From Neptunicella marina (lineage in GTDB: Bacteria > Pseudomonadota > Gammaproteobacteria > Enterobacterales > Alteromonadaceae), in contig NZ_JACNEP010000008.1 of the NCBI RefSeq assembly GCF_014270035.1, positions 62,001-126,000 of the forward strand: 64,000 nt of DNA, read 5' to 3'. Shown here one piece after another: positions 15,450 to 23,628 of this stretch (position 1 is the first letter of the stretch; the number at the start of each line of letters is the position of its first letter). The notes below the pieces were generated by a model, which saw only the letters and a program-made list of their open reading frames with translations, made no database searches and had not been told where the DNA came from. The translations under genes were made by a program, and so were the position numbers.

Positions 15450-16106
15450 TTATCTGAAAATTTGGTATGCATCATCAAAACTGCTCAGAATATGCTGGCA
15501 TTGTCCGGCTAATTCTGGGCTTACCGGCAAAGTGTCTGGTATTGCGACGGTATAACAGCCTGCTGCGATAGCCGCCTCTATACCCGGATTAGAATCTTCA
15601 AAAACAACAGTTCGCTTTGGATCAACCGAGAGTTGTTTGCACGCCAGTAAATAACAATCCGCTGCAGGTTTGGGGTTTTTCACATCTTCCACTGTAATCA
15701 TGGTATCGAAATAGCGGGCAAAATCTGTGCGCTGAAAGCTCAGCATGGTTGATTCTTTACCTGCTGATGTGACCAGACCTAACGGGATATTCAGCTGTTT
15801 GGCAAAGTCGAAAAACTGACTGAAACCGGCTTTTTGCGGAAGTCCTTTGGCTTTGGCGTCATTTATATAAGCGCGGTTATATTTGATAAAATCCTGCATT
15901 GGAAAATCTGCACCAAAGCGGCGATGTGCCATCCTGTAACATTCATCGGTCGGCACACCGATAAATTCGTGAAACATCTCTGGCGTAAATTCGACATTAA
16001 AACGTTTTGCGGTTTCTACCCATGCTTCACAACTCAATGCTTCACTGTCAAATATAGTGCCGTCTTTATCAAATAATATCGCGTCAAACTGAATGTGATT
16101 TTGCAT
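15450..16106 (-). CDS. HAD-family (subfamily IA) sugar-phosphate phosphatase
   Basis: A 218-aa haloacid-dehalogenase hydrolase with a helical cap. Motif I is FDKDGTIFDSEAL with the nucleophile Asp, motif II LVTSAGK, motif III the lysine of NPKPAADCY, and motif IV VFEDSNPGIEAA. AGGGGA precedes the ATG at 16106. Such proteins hydrolyse sugar phosphates or, less often, act as beta-phosphoglucomutases; the motifs do not separate these. Its place beside the amino-sugar island suggests relief of sugar-phosphate stress, but the gene points toward the regulator and is not in either operon. Confidence 0.8.
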   Translation of the reverse strand: MQNHIQFDAILFDKDGTIFDSEALSCEAWVETAKRFNVEFTPEMFHEFIGVPTDECYRMAHRRFGADFPMQDFIKYNRAYINDAKAKGLPQKAGFSQFFDFAKQLNIPLGLVTSAGKESTMLSFQRTDFARYFDTMITVEDVKNPKPAADCYLLACKQLSVDPKRTVVFEDSNPGIEAAIAAGCYTVAIPDTLPVSPELAGQCQHILSSFDDAYQIFR

Positions 16107-16203
16107 GCATAGTTCCCCTGTTTCAGTAGGGAAAATTTATCATAAAAACAATAAGTTGTACGACTAATATACAGTCACTCCCTGGAATAACTTAGACGAT
16201 AAA

Positions 16204-16235
16204 TTACGGCATGCTGTCGCATAATTATGCCGTAA
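16204..16235 (-). terminator. Hairpin downstream of fpr
   Basis: Nine-base arms TTACGGCAT and ATGCCGTAA flank a 14-base loop just past the fpr stop. Only a short T-rich stretch follows on the minus strand, so terminator function is probable rather than certain. Confidence 0.45.
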
Positions 16236-16248
16236 ACGTCAGTACTGA

Positions 16249-16989
16249 TTACCAGTATTGCTCTACGGTAATCTGACCCGGTTGACGTCTTAGGTTTTTT
16301 GTCAGTCCCATCGATTCAAGCAAGGTTTTACATTCTTTAATCATGTCCGGATTACCACACATCATAACCTGGCTGTGTTTATCAATCGTGTGGTTAGCGG
16401 CTTTTTGTAATTCGTTTTGCTGAATTAATTGCGGAATACGGCCGTTTAATCCTTGTTCATAAGCTTCGCGGCTGACGACAGGGATATAACGTAGTTGTGC
16501 CGGGTGTTGTTGTTGCATTGACTCAATCAATGCCTGATAACTCAAATCTGCACTAAATCTGGCGGCATGCACCAGCACAATATGTTTGAAGCGTTGCCAC
16601 GGCGCGTCTGTACCCAGAATCGATAGAAAAGGACCAATGCCGGTACCCGTTGATAATAACCACAAACATTCACCATCAGGCACTTCCTCCAAAGTAAAAA
16701 AGCCGGTCGCAGGTGATGACACCTGCACTGAATCACCTGGTTGCAGGGCTGCCAGCTTTGGCGATAACAAGCCATCGGCCACATTGGTTAAATAAAACTC
16801 TGCATAGCTGGTGTTAGGTGGATTCACCAGTGAGTAGGCACGTTGAATACGTTTATCGTTTATATCCAGCCCGAGTTTAACAAACTGACCAGCAATAAAA
16901 TTCTGCGGTGGCAATTCTACTTTGAGGCTGAATAAATTATCAGTCCAAAAGTGATTACTTAATACTGTTGCTTGTTGCCAGTTTGCCAT
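16249..16989 (-). CDS. fpr: Ferredoxin/flavodoxin-NADP+ reductase
   Basis: FAD enzyme that exchanges electrons between NADPH and ferredoxin or flavodoxin. FAD-binding residues are in RAYSLVNPP, the NADP-binding loop is STGTGIGPFLS, and the protein ends VEQYW, a terminal aromatic that stacks on the flavin as in E. coli Fpr (VEHYW). The 246-aa length fits. GGAG precedes the ATG at 16989. It stands apart from its neighbours and has its own trailing hairpin. Regulation, for example by a SoxR-like factor, is not visible. Confidence 0.95.
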   Translation of the reverse strand: MANWQQATVLSNHFWTDNLFSLKVELPPQNFIAGQFVKLGLDINDKRIQRAYSLVNPPNTSYAEFYLTNVADGLLSPKLAALQPGDSVQVSSPATGFFTLEEVPDGECLWLLSTGTGIGPFLSILGTDAPWQRFKHIVLVHAARFSADLSYQALIESMQQQHPAQLRYIPVVSREAYEQGLNGRIPQLIQQNELQKAANHTIDKHSQVMMCGNPDMIKECKTLLESMGLTKNLRRQPGQITVEQYW

Positions 16990-17037
16990 CTTAATCTCCG
17001 GTGATTGGTTCCGATGAGTGTTTAAATTCCTCGACTG

Positions 17038-18195
17038 TTAATATTGATCAGGGGTGACTACCCGGTTGCGACCACTCAGGTTTGCCTGATATAACGCGTG
17101 TTCAGCACGGGACAGTAACTTGTTGTAATGGTATTCGTGACGACTGGAAACCACGCCAAAACTGGCGGTAAATCGTATTTCCTGTCCTCTGTCAGTTAAA
17201 CAAATTTGTCCGGTTGATAAGCGTAATCGTTCTGCCATATGTAAAGCGCCGTCGTCCGAGGTGTTTGGCATTAACAGGATAAACTCCTCGCCACCAATAC
17301 GGCCAATGTAGTCGCCGGTGCGTAAGTTGGTCGCCAGCGTGTTGGCAAAGGTGCGCAATACCATGTCACCCACATGATGGCCGTATTGTTCATTGATGGA
17401 ATGCAGATTATCAATATTGGTCAGGATCAGGCTGATCCACTGTTCGCTGCGCTGGCAATGTGCCATCAGTTTTTCGGCAGTTTGCTCAATACCATTGAGA
17501 TTAAGCGTGCCTGTTAACGGATCTGTGATGGATAACTCACTGTTACGGCGCGCCAGATCTGCCACCACTATCATCAGAATACCAATACCAATTGCGGTGT
17601 AATCTACCGGCAAAAACATAAAGGAAATGAAGTCCAGATATTGTTTTAGTTCGGTACTCTGAGTCAGGTGTTGCTGAATCGTCAGGTATGCACGACTGGC
17701 GTGAATAAGCACTGAGATTTGCATAATCAGCGCCATGGCTTTATCTGAGGCAGATATTCCGCCTTTGCGTCTCAACAATACAATAACGCCCAACTGTAGA
17801 CACAAGGATACAAAAATAGGGCTTATTGCCATTCGCAGCCCGTTACTGCTGAATATAGATGAGAAATACACCATAAAATTCAACGCGACAAAGGCTGCTA
17901 TAACAAACCAGATCATATGCACTGAACGTTCGGCACGTACCACAAAACCATATACTACGCAGGACACGGATATCATAGTAACCATGGTATCCATCAGCCA
18001 GAACAGGGCTTCGGAAGAAAATAGCGAAATAGGAATCAGGTTAACCAGCCAGCCGATACCACCAAAAATAAAGCCGGTTCCCCAGAATAATATATGGCGA
18101 TGCTGGTCACATTTTTGCCAGATATGTAGCATGACCCAGCCAAATATAAAGTAGATAAGGCCCTGAGAAACAACAATATATAAAAGCGGAGACAC
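17038..18195 (-). CDS. Membrane diguanylate cyclase (GGEEF)
   Basis: Makes cyclic di-GMP from two GTP. The N-terminal half carries about six or seven hydrophobic segments, and the C-terminal GGDEF domain starts near DPLTGTLNLNG. The active loop is GGEEF at 301–305 and an RTGD inhibitory I-site lies five residues before it, so the enzyme is predicted active and product-inhibited. The start is GTG at 18195, preceded by CAGGA at 7 bases. It lies upstream of fpr and 83 bases after the stop of the EAL-domain gene; the pair could set opposite directions of cyclic-di-GMP turnover. Confidence 0.92.
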   Translation of the reverse strand: MSPLLYIVVSQGLIYFIFGWVMLHIWQKCDQHRHILFWGTGFIFGGIGWLVNLIPISLFSSEALFWLMDTMVTMISVSCVVYGFVVRAERSVHMIWFVIAAFVALNFMVYFSSIFSSNGLRMAISPIFVSLCLQLGVIVLLRRKGGISASDKAMALIMQISVLIHASRAYLTIQQHLTQSTELKQYLDFISFMFLPVDYTAIGIGILMIVVADLARRNSELSITDPLTGTLNLNGIEQTAEKLMAHCQRSEQWISLILTNIDNLHSINEQYGHHVGDMVLRTFANTLATNLRTGDYIGRIGGEEFILLMPNTSDDGALHMAERLRLSTGQICLTDRGQEIRFTASFGVVSSRHEYHYNKLLSRAEHALYQANLSGRNRVVTPDQY

Positions 18196-18278
18196 AGTTA
18201 TTTCCTGTAATTATTGTGCTGGCACCACTATATCGAATCCATGCCGTCAGGCAAAGTCATGTGAGGGATACAAGTTGT

Positions 18279-21134
18279 TTATACAAGTGAGGTTAGTAAA
18301 TTATTCAGGGGCTGAGGTTTGGAAAGCGCATATCCCTGTGCGTAATCGACGCCCAGCTTGCCCAGTTCCACCATAATGTCTTTTGATTCAACAAATTCTG
18401 CAATAGTCTGAATGTTTAGTGTATTGGATATATCCTGAATCGAACGCACCATGGCACTATCGACAGCGTCGATCAGAATATCTTTAATCAATCCGCCATC
18501 GATTTTTACAAAGTTCACTGCCAGATTTTTTAACGTATTGTAAGATGAAAATTCATTACCAAAATCATCCAGAGCAAATTTGCAACCCAGATTGGCAAAG
18601 GTTTTAATGAATTTGCGGGTTTCATCCAGATGGGTGACGGCATCGGTTTCTGAGAGCTCAAAACAGATTTTATGATGTGGTATTTGATACTGTTCAAAGG
18701 CATTTAACAGGAACAGTTTTAGTTCGTTATCCGCGATCGAGAATCCACTGATATTGATATGGCATAAACTCAGTGATTCCAGTTGTTGTGGATGTTGATT
18801 TAGCCATTCAAAATAGTTTTTGACTACCCAGGCATCAATCATCGCCATCAGATTATGTCGCTCAGCAGAGGGTAAAAATGATGACGGACTAATCAAGTTG
18901 TCCTGCAAGTCTGATTTCATGCGTAACAGAATTTCGTATTGCGCCGGAGAATCAGTCGATTTTAGCGGGTGATAAGGTTGAAAATACAGCTCAAATGTAT
19001 CTTTTTCCAATGCCTGATTTAACATAGTTAACCAGTTTTGATCGGTTTGAAAATGGGTCACTTCCTCACCTTCATCGCTGTATTGATGAATTTGATTACG
19101 CCCTTTTTGTTTTGCACTATCACAGGCAGAGCTGGCTTTGCTGAGTAACTTTTGCTGGGTATCCCCGATAAGATTGCTGGAGGCGATACCTATACTTAAA
19201 CCCAAATCAAAACGGCGTTTTTCCCACATAAAGCGAAACTGATTACCAACCGATTGCAGTTGCTCAGCAATTTTCAGTGAATCCGATGCCAGCTCACCTT
19301 CAAGTAATACCGCAAATTGATCGTTATTTAAACGCGCCAGTAATGCTCTGGAACTAATGGCCTGATGCAGACGATGAGATAATTGGCGTAGCAGAATATT
19401 GGCTGCTTCGTAACCGCAACTTTCGTTAACCCGGGCAAAATCGTTGATGGCAATAATTAACAAACACAGTCCGCTCTGGTTTTGACGGCTGTATTGCATC
19501 GCATGTTGCAAACGACGATCAAATTCACGGTGGTTGTATATACCCGTTATCGGATCATGGCTGGCTAAATAAGCCATGCTTAAGTGATTATGTTTGCGCT
19601 CGGTAATATCCGTTATTGAGCCATACATCAGGCTTTCACCTTCATCCTGCTTAATCTGAACAGAAGTGGAAAACCAGAATTCCGTACCGTCGCGTTTGCT
19701 ACCCTGTACTTCCTTATTAATCACAAAGCCGTGCTGATGCAGCTCTTTTAATAGTTTTTGTCTGTCTTCCTGATTGCGGTACAAATGCTCGGTGGTTTTT
19801 ACTTCACTCAACATTTGTTGAGGGGACTCATAACCAAACAGTTGCACTAATGCCGGATTGACGTTTAGTAGCTGTCCATCCTGTGACGACACGTATAACC
19901 CGTCGACCGTGTGTTGCACCAGATCATAAAACTGCTTTAAATCTTCGATAACCTGAGTTTGTTCGGAGTAAAGGCTCAGGCGCGCTTGTTGCTCTGCCGC
20001 ATCATTGGCAAAGGCGATAAACAACCCACCCAGTAATACCAGTAGCAGCATGATGTGATTGATATGGTTATCCACAATAATGCCATTAAGGAACAGGCTA
20101 CTTTGACCAATGCTGACAAAACAAATAAGCAGCCAGCCACAGATAAATAAACGTGGTGCCAGCTTGTTGCCCTGACGTACCGCATTAAATGTCAGCCACA
20201 GCTGGATCACTAAAATGGCGGAAGAAATACTGGTGGCAAACACCAGTTGCCAGTATGCGTTTAAAATAAAGCTAACCAACAATAATCCGCTACAAAGCGC
20301 ATAAGCGGCATAACGCCAGTAAGCAGCTACCGGTTGCAAAACAGAGTGAGATACTTTGACCAGACACAACAGAGTAAAGGCCAGCAAGCCGCTGGTAAAT
20401 GAGGATAAGTAAGGAACTAAGCCCAGCCATTGGGTGAGCAATCCCTGCAGATTGATTAATAATAACCAGGCACCCAGACAACTGGCAGAAAACCAGAAAC
20501 GTACCGGACTGCGGCGTAATACGTAGGCCACCATAAAATAGGCAGACAGTATCAATAACGCACCACTGATAAATCCGGTTATCAGTTTATTCAGTAATTG
20601 ATTTTTAGCCCATTGCTCAGCCGATACTAAAGATAGCGGCAGTACCATAGGTCCGTCGTCTACCAGCTTAAAATACAGGGTCAACTGCTCATGGGGCTGA
20701 AAGCTCACCGGTAGCGAAAACTGACCATTTTGCAGTGGATGTAACTCATCAACCCGATCTGTACCGGTAAAATGTGATGAACGGATACGTGATTTGCTGT
20801 CCATCAGGTACCAGTCGAGTTTATTTACACCGGGGTTAGCCATAACAATATAGGCATCAATCGTTTGGGCTGCGGCATTATTGATAACTAACTTGCCCCA
20901 TAATGCCTGCTGGTCTTCAAGGGGGGATATATTATCCGGCGAATGCCACATTGAAGAGGAGACTGCATGTGATAATTGCAGGTTGTCACCGATGCGCATC
21001 ACACTTACATGTGTATACAAGTTAAGCTGTTTGGTAGACGCATCAATTGATACTGACGCGGCCGTATATGAAGTGTAAAAACACATCAGGCCTAACCAGA
21101 ATAATTGAATTAAACGTCTTAACTGCAACCTCAA
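18279..21134 (-). CDS. 7TM-sensor PAS–GGDEF(degenerate)–EAL protein, probable c-di-GMP phosphodiesterase
   Basis: About 951 aa: signal peptide, a periplasmic 7TMR-DISM-type domain, seven membrane helices (to about residue 400), PAS domain, GGDEF domain and EAL domain. The GGDEF loop reads NNDQF (603–607), so cyclase activity is unlikely. The EAL domain keeps its hallmarks: EIL at 734, FELSET, DDFGNEFSSY, VKIDG, AEFVES and AQGYALSKP, so phosphodiesterase activity is likely. I chose TTG at 21134 as start because AGGAG lies 8 bases before it and the signal peptide begins there; ATG 21194 has no such site. Upstream it faces selO divergently. Confidence 0.85.
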   Translation of the reverse strand: MRLQLRRLIQLFWLGLMCFYTSYTAASVSIDASTKQLNLYTHVSVMRIGDNLQLSHAVSSSMWHSPDNISPLEDQQALWGKLVINNAAAQTIDAYIVMANPGVNKLDWYLMDSKSRIRSSHFTGTDRVDELHPLQNGQFSLPVSFQPHEQLTLYFKLVDDGPMVLPLSLVSAEQWAKNQLLNKLITGFISGALLILSAYFMVAYVLRRSPVRFWFSASCLGAWLLLINLQGLLTQWLGLVPYLSSFTSGLLAFTLLCLVKVSHSVLQPVAAYWRYAAYALCSGLLLVSFILNAYWQLVFATSISSAILVIQLWLTFNAVRQGNKLAPRLFICGWLLICFVSIGQSSLFLNGIIVDNHINHIMLLLVLLGGLFIAFANDAAEQQARLSLYSEQTQVIEDLKQFYDLVQHTVDGLYVSSQDGQLLNVNPALVQLFGYESPQQMLSEVKTTEHLYRNQEDRQKLLKELHQHGFVINKEVQGSKRDGTEFWFSTSVQIKQDEGESLMYGSITDITERKHNHLSMAYLASHDPITGIYNHREFDRRLQHAMQYSRQNQSGLCLLIIAINDFARVNESCGYEAANILLRQLSHRLHQAISSRALLARLNNDQFAVLLEGELASDSLKIAEQLQSVGNQFRFMWEKRRFDLGLSIGIASSNLIGDTQQKLLSKASSACDSAKQKGRNQIHQYSDEGEEVTHFQTDQNWLTMLNQALEKDTFELYFQPYHPLKSTDSPAQYEILLRMKSDLQDNLISPSSFLPSAERHNLMAMIDAWVVKNYFEWLNQHPQQLESLSLCHINISGFSIADNELKLFLLNAFEQYQIPHHKICFELSETDAVTHLDETRKFIKTFANLGCKFALDDFGNEFSSYNTLKNLAVNFVKIDGGLIKDILIDAVDSAMVRSIQDISNTLNIQTIAEFVESKDIMVELGKLGVDYAQGYALSKPQPLNNLLTSLV

Positions 21135-21453
21135 ATTGTAACGCTCCTGTTTGTGATAGGGTGTGCATTCTATCTGGCGCTGTGTGTGCGCCATATTTGC
21201 CAATGACTAAGTGTGCTAAACAGCACTATGCAATCTGACACATCACACCCTACACCCGACTCGAATAATCAGCAAAAAATATAGCATAAGTGTTTAACTA
21301 TTATTATAGGGCTTTTGTATTAGCATCAATGGGTTAACTAGCAGGTTATAATCTCATACAAACCAGCAAAAACTCTTGTTTCAAAGCTGATATAGTAGTG
21401 TTAATTGCTTGAGTAACTCTCCCATTACAAAGTGGGAAAATGATAGGTTCGTT

Positions 21454-22884
21454 ATGTCCCCCAAATTTGAGTACAGCTATGCTGATCTTGGCGATGACTT
21501 TTTCCAGTCTGTTGTGCCTGAGAAAGTTTCTTCTCCCCAGCTACTGTTATGGAACGTACCTTTAGCTGAAGAATTGTGTCTACAAAGCGATATCACTCAG
21601 CACGCAGCGCAATATTTTAGTGGTAATAAACTGATTAGTGGATGTCAGCCGGTGGCGCTGGCTTACGCCGGACATCAGTTTGGTCATTTTAATCCACAAT
21701 TAGGCGATGGACGCGCACATTTGCTGGGTGAACTGCTGGACTCGCACCACCGCCGTTGGGATATACAACTTAAAGGTTCGGGGGCTACGCCGTTCTCAAG
21801 GCGAGGTGATGGGCGTTGTGCGTTAGGGCCCGCCATTCGTGAATATATTATGAGTGAGGCCATGTATGCCCTGGGTGTACCAACCAGCCGAAGTTTGGCT
21901 GTGGTCGCAACAGGTGACACGGTATTTCGCCAACAACCTGAGCCGGGCGCAGTCGTTACCCGGGTTGCGAGTAGTCATATTCGAGTGGGGACATTTGAAT
22001 ATTTCGCCGCGCGTAAAAATGCCGACGCGTTAACTAAATTACTGGATTACAGTATTGAGCGTCACTTTCCGCATATTGAAAAAAGCCCGGAAGCATTCTT
22101 AAACGCTGTTATGCATAAACAAATAGAACTGATAGTAGCCTGGTTGCGGGTTGGATTTATTCATGGCGTGATGAATACCGACAATACTGCTATTAGTGGT
22201 GAGACGATTGATTTTGGCCCTTGCGCAATGATGGGGGTTTACCATCCAGGTACCGTATACAGTTCTATCGACAGTGAAGGTCGTTATGCCTATGGGCGCC
22301 AGCCGCAAATTGCACACTGGAATCTGGCACGGCTGGCGGAATCCCTGATTCCGCTGACTGATAAAGATGAAAAAAGGGCGGTCGAAAAATTAACTGAGGT
22401 ATTGAATCAGTTTTCAGATGTATTCTCATTTAAGTACCGACAAATGCTGATGCAAAAAACAGGGTTGCAACAGATCACAGAGCAGAATGTACAGCTGGTT
22501 GAGAAATTGCTGGATATCATGACCGAACATGAGCTGGATTACACGCGCACCTTCAATCAATTGACCCGACTGGCAGATAAAAAAATAACGGTAACAGCAT
22601 TACCTGTAGCCTTACATGAATGGGCAGCAGAATGGTTACAGCAGATAGATACAGATCGCACTACAGCTGTGGATCAGATGCAACAGGCCAATCCGGTAGT
22701 GATCCCGCGTAATCATCATGTAGAAGCGGTATTGCAACACAGTATTGATACGCGGGATATGCAGGCGGTTCATGACTTTTTAGACGCATTAATAACGCCT
22801 TACACGCAAAAAACTACCACTGAAAAATATCAGGACAGTCCGGCGGATGGCGATAAACACTACCAAACATTCTGTGGAACCTGA
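21454..22884 (+). CDS. selO: Protein adenylyltransferase SelO (YdiU/UPF0061)
   Basis: A pseudokinase-fold enzyme that transfers AMP to protein hydroxyls and is linked to redox control. Conserved blocks are LAYAGHQFGHFNPQLGDGRA, DIQLKGSGATPFSRRGDGR, RVASSHIRVGTFEY and MNTDNTAISGETIDFGPC, with the metal-binding Asn and the DFG Asp. The C-terminal FCGT carries the cysteine that replaces selenocysteine of animal SelO. Start ATG 21454 gives 476 aa, close to E. coli YdiU at 478, with TAGG 6 bases upstream. A TTG at 21409 would add 15 residues and lacks a site. Confidence 0.93.
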   Translation: MSPKFEYSYADLGDDFFQSVVPEKVSSPQLLLWNVPLAEELCLQSDITQHAAQYFSGNKLISGCQPVALAYAGHQFGHFNPQLGDGRAHLLGELLDSHHRRWDIQLKGSGATPFSRRGDGRCALGPAIREYIMSEAMYALGVPTSRSLAVVATGDTVFRQQPEPGAVVTRVASSHIRVGTFEYFAARKNADALTKLLDYSIERHFPHIEKSPEAFLNAVMHKQIELIVAWLRVGFIHGVMNTDNTAISGETIDFGPCAMMGVYHPGTVYSSIDSEGRYAYGRQPQIAHWNLARLAESLIPLTDKDEKRAVEKLTEVLNQFSDVFSFKYRQMLMQKTGLQQITEQNVQLVEKLLDIMTEHELDYTRTFNQLTRLADKKITVTALPVALHEWAAEWLQQIDTDRTTAVDQMQQANPVVIPRNHHVEAVLQHSIDTRDMQAVHDFLDALITPYTQKTTTEKYQDSPADGDKHYQTFCGT

Positions 22885-22975
22885 TTTTTCAGCTACATTG
22901 ATGTTAGTCAATGCACTTTTATTGTGCAGATGGCACTATGATTTTAATTAATGTTTTTATGCGCAGGAGAAAAAA

Positions 22976-23281
22976 ATGAAAAAGTTAGTGGGTGTAGCCG
23001 TGTTAGCTGTAACTAGCTTTGGGGTATCTGCCGGTGATATTGAAGCAGGTAAGGCTAAATCTGCCGTGTGTGCAGCTTGTCATGGACCAGCCGGTGTATC
23101 CATGATCCCAACCTACCCAAATCTGGCGGGGCAAAAAGAAGCTTATTTAGCCAAGCAGCTTAAAGATTTTCGTGATGGTGTACGTAAGGATCCCGTAATG
23201 TCAGGCATGGCAGCCCCGTTAAGTGACGATGATATTGCTAATCTGGCTGCTTATTTTGCAAGTTTGGAGCCGGGCAAATAA
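22976..23281 (+). CDS. Small periplasmic class I cytochrome c
   Basis: A 101-aa exported monohaem cytochrome. The signal peptide ends at VSAGD, the haem-binding CAACH lies shortly after, and the distal methionine is in [11 protein letters not shown]. It resembles c553/c4-type electron carriers that feed terminal oxidases, and is about the size of a single c4 half. AGGAG precedes the ATG. Its last 25 bases may be overlapped by the next reading frame. Confidence 0.9.
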   Translation: MKKLVGVAVLAVTSFGVSAGDIEAGKAKSAVCAACHGPAGVSMIPTYPNLAGQKEAYLAKQLKDFRDGVRKDPVMSGMAAPLSDDDIANLAAYFASLEPGK

Positions 23282-23628
23282 GTATCGTTAAACTTGGTCT
23301 GATTGAACAAGATGTAAAACAACGACAGGCACTGGAGCTACTACTTGTGACTACAGGTGGCTTCAGTGTTAAATCTTTTGGCAGCATATCGAAATCAGCA
23401 CAACAGTCTGTTCCGCACATGGATTTATTACTTATTTCACAATCGTTATTTTGGTCTCAGTTGTCCGGGCTTAAGCAACATGCGAACTTACCGATTGTTA
23501 TCTATGATGTAGTCAGGCCACGTGAATGTCAGGGTATGAATGTGATTGGCCAAATTAAACGCGGCATTGTCTTACAGAGTTTGCCGCAACAGTTATTAGA
23601 GCTGTATCAGCAAAAAACACTCTCTTAG
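23257..23628 (+). CDS. Orphan receiver-like protein lacking phosphorylation residues; start uncertain
   Basis: A short frame whose translation follows the order of a response-regulator receiver fold: [10 protein letters not shown] (strand 1 with acidic end), RQALELLL (helix 1), GFSVKSFGS (strand 2), MDLLLIS (strand 3), LPIVIYDV (strand 4) and [14 protein letters not shown] (strand 5/helix 5). The strand-3 aspartate is replaced (DLLLIS) and no conserved lysine is seen, so it would be a pseudo-receiver. Coding starts within or just after the cytochrome gene; no ATG lies in the right place. Candidates are TTG 23257, a rare ATA at 23278 after GGAG, or GTG 23347, which would cut off strand 1. The stop overlaps the recQ stop by 3 bases. 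Function unknown. Confidence 0.5.
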   Translation, partial: CKFGAGQISIVKLGLIEQDVKQRQALELLLVTTGGFSVKSFGSISKSAQQSVPHMDLLLISQSLFWSQLSGLKQHANLPIVIYDVVRPRECQGMNVIGQIKRGIVLQSLPQQLLELYQQKTLS

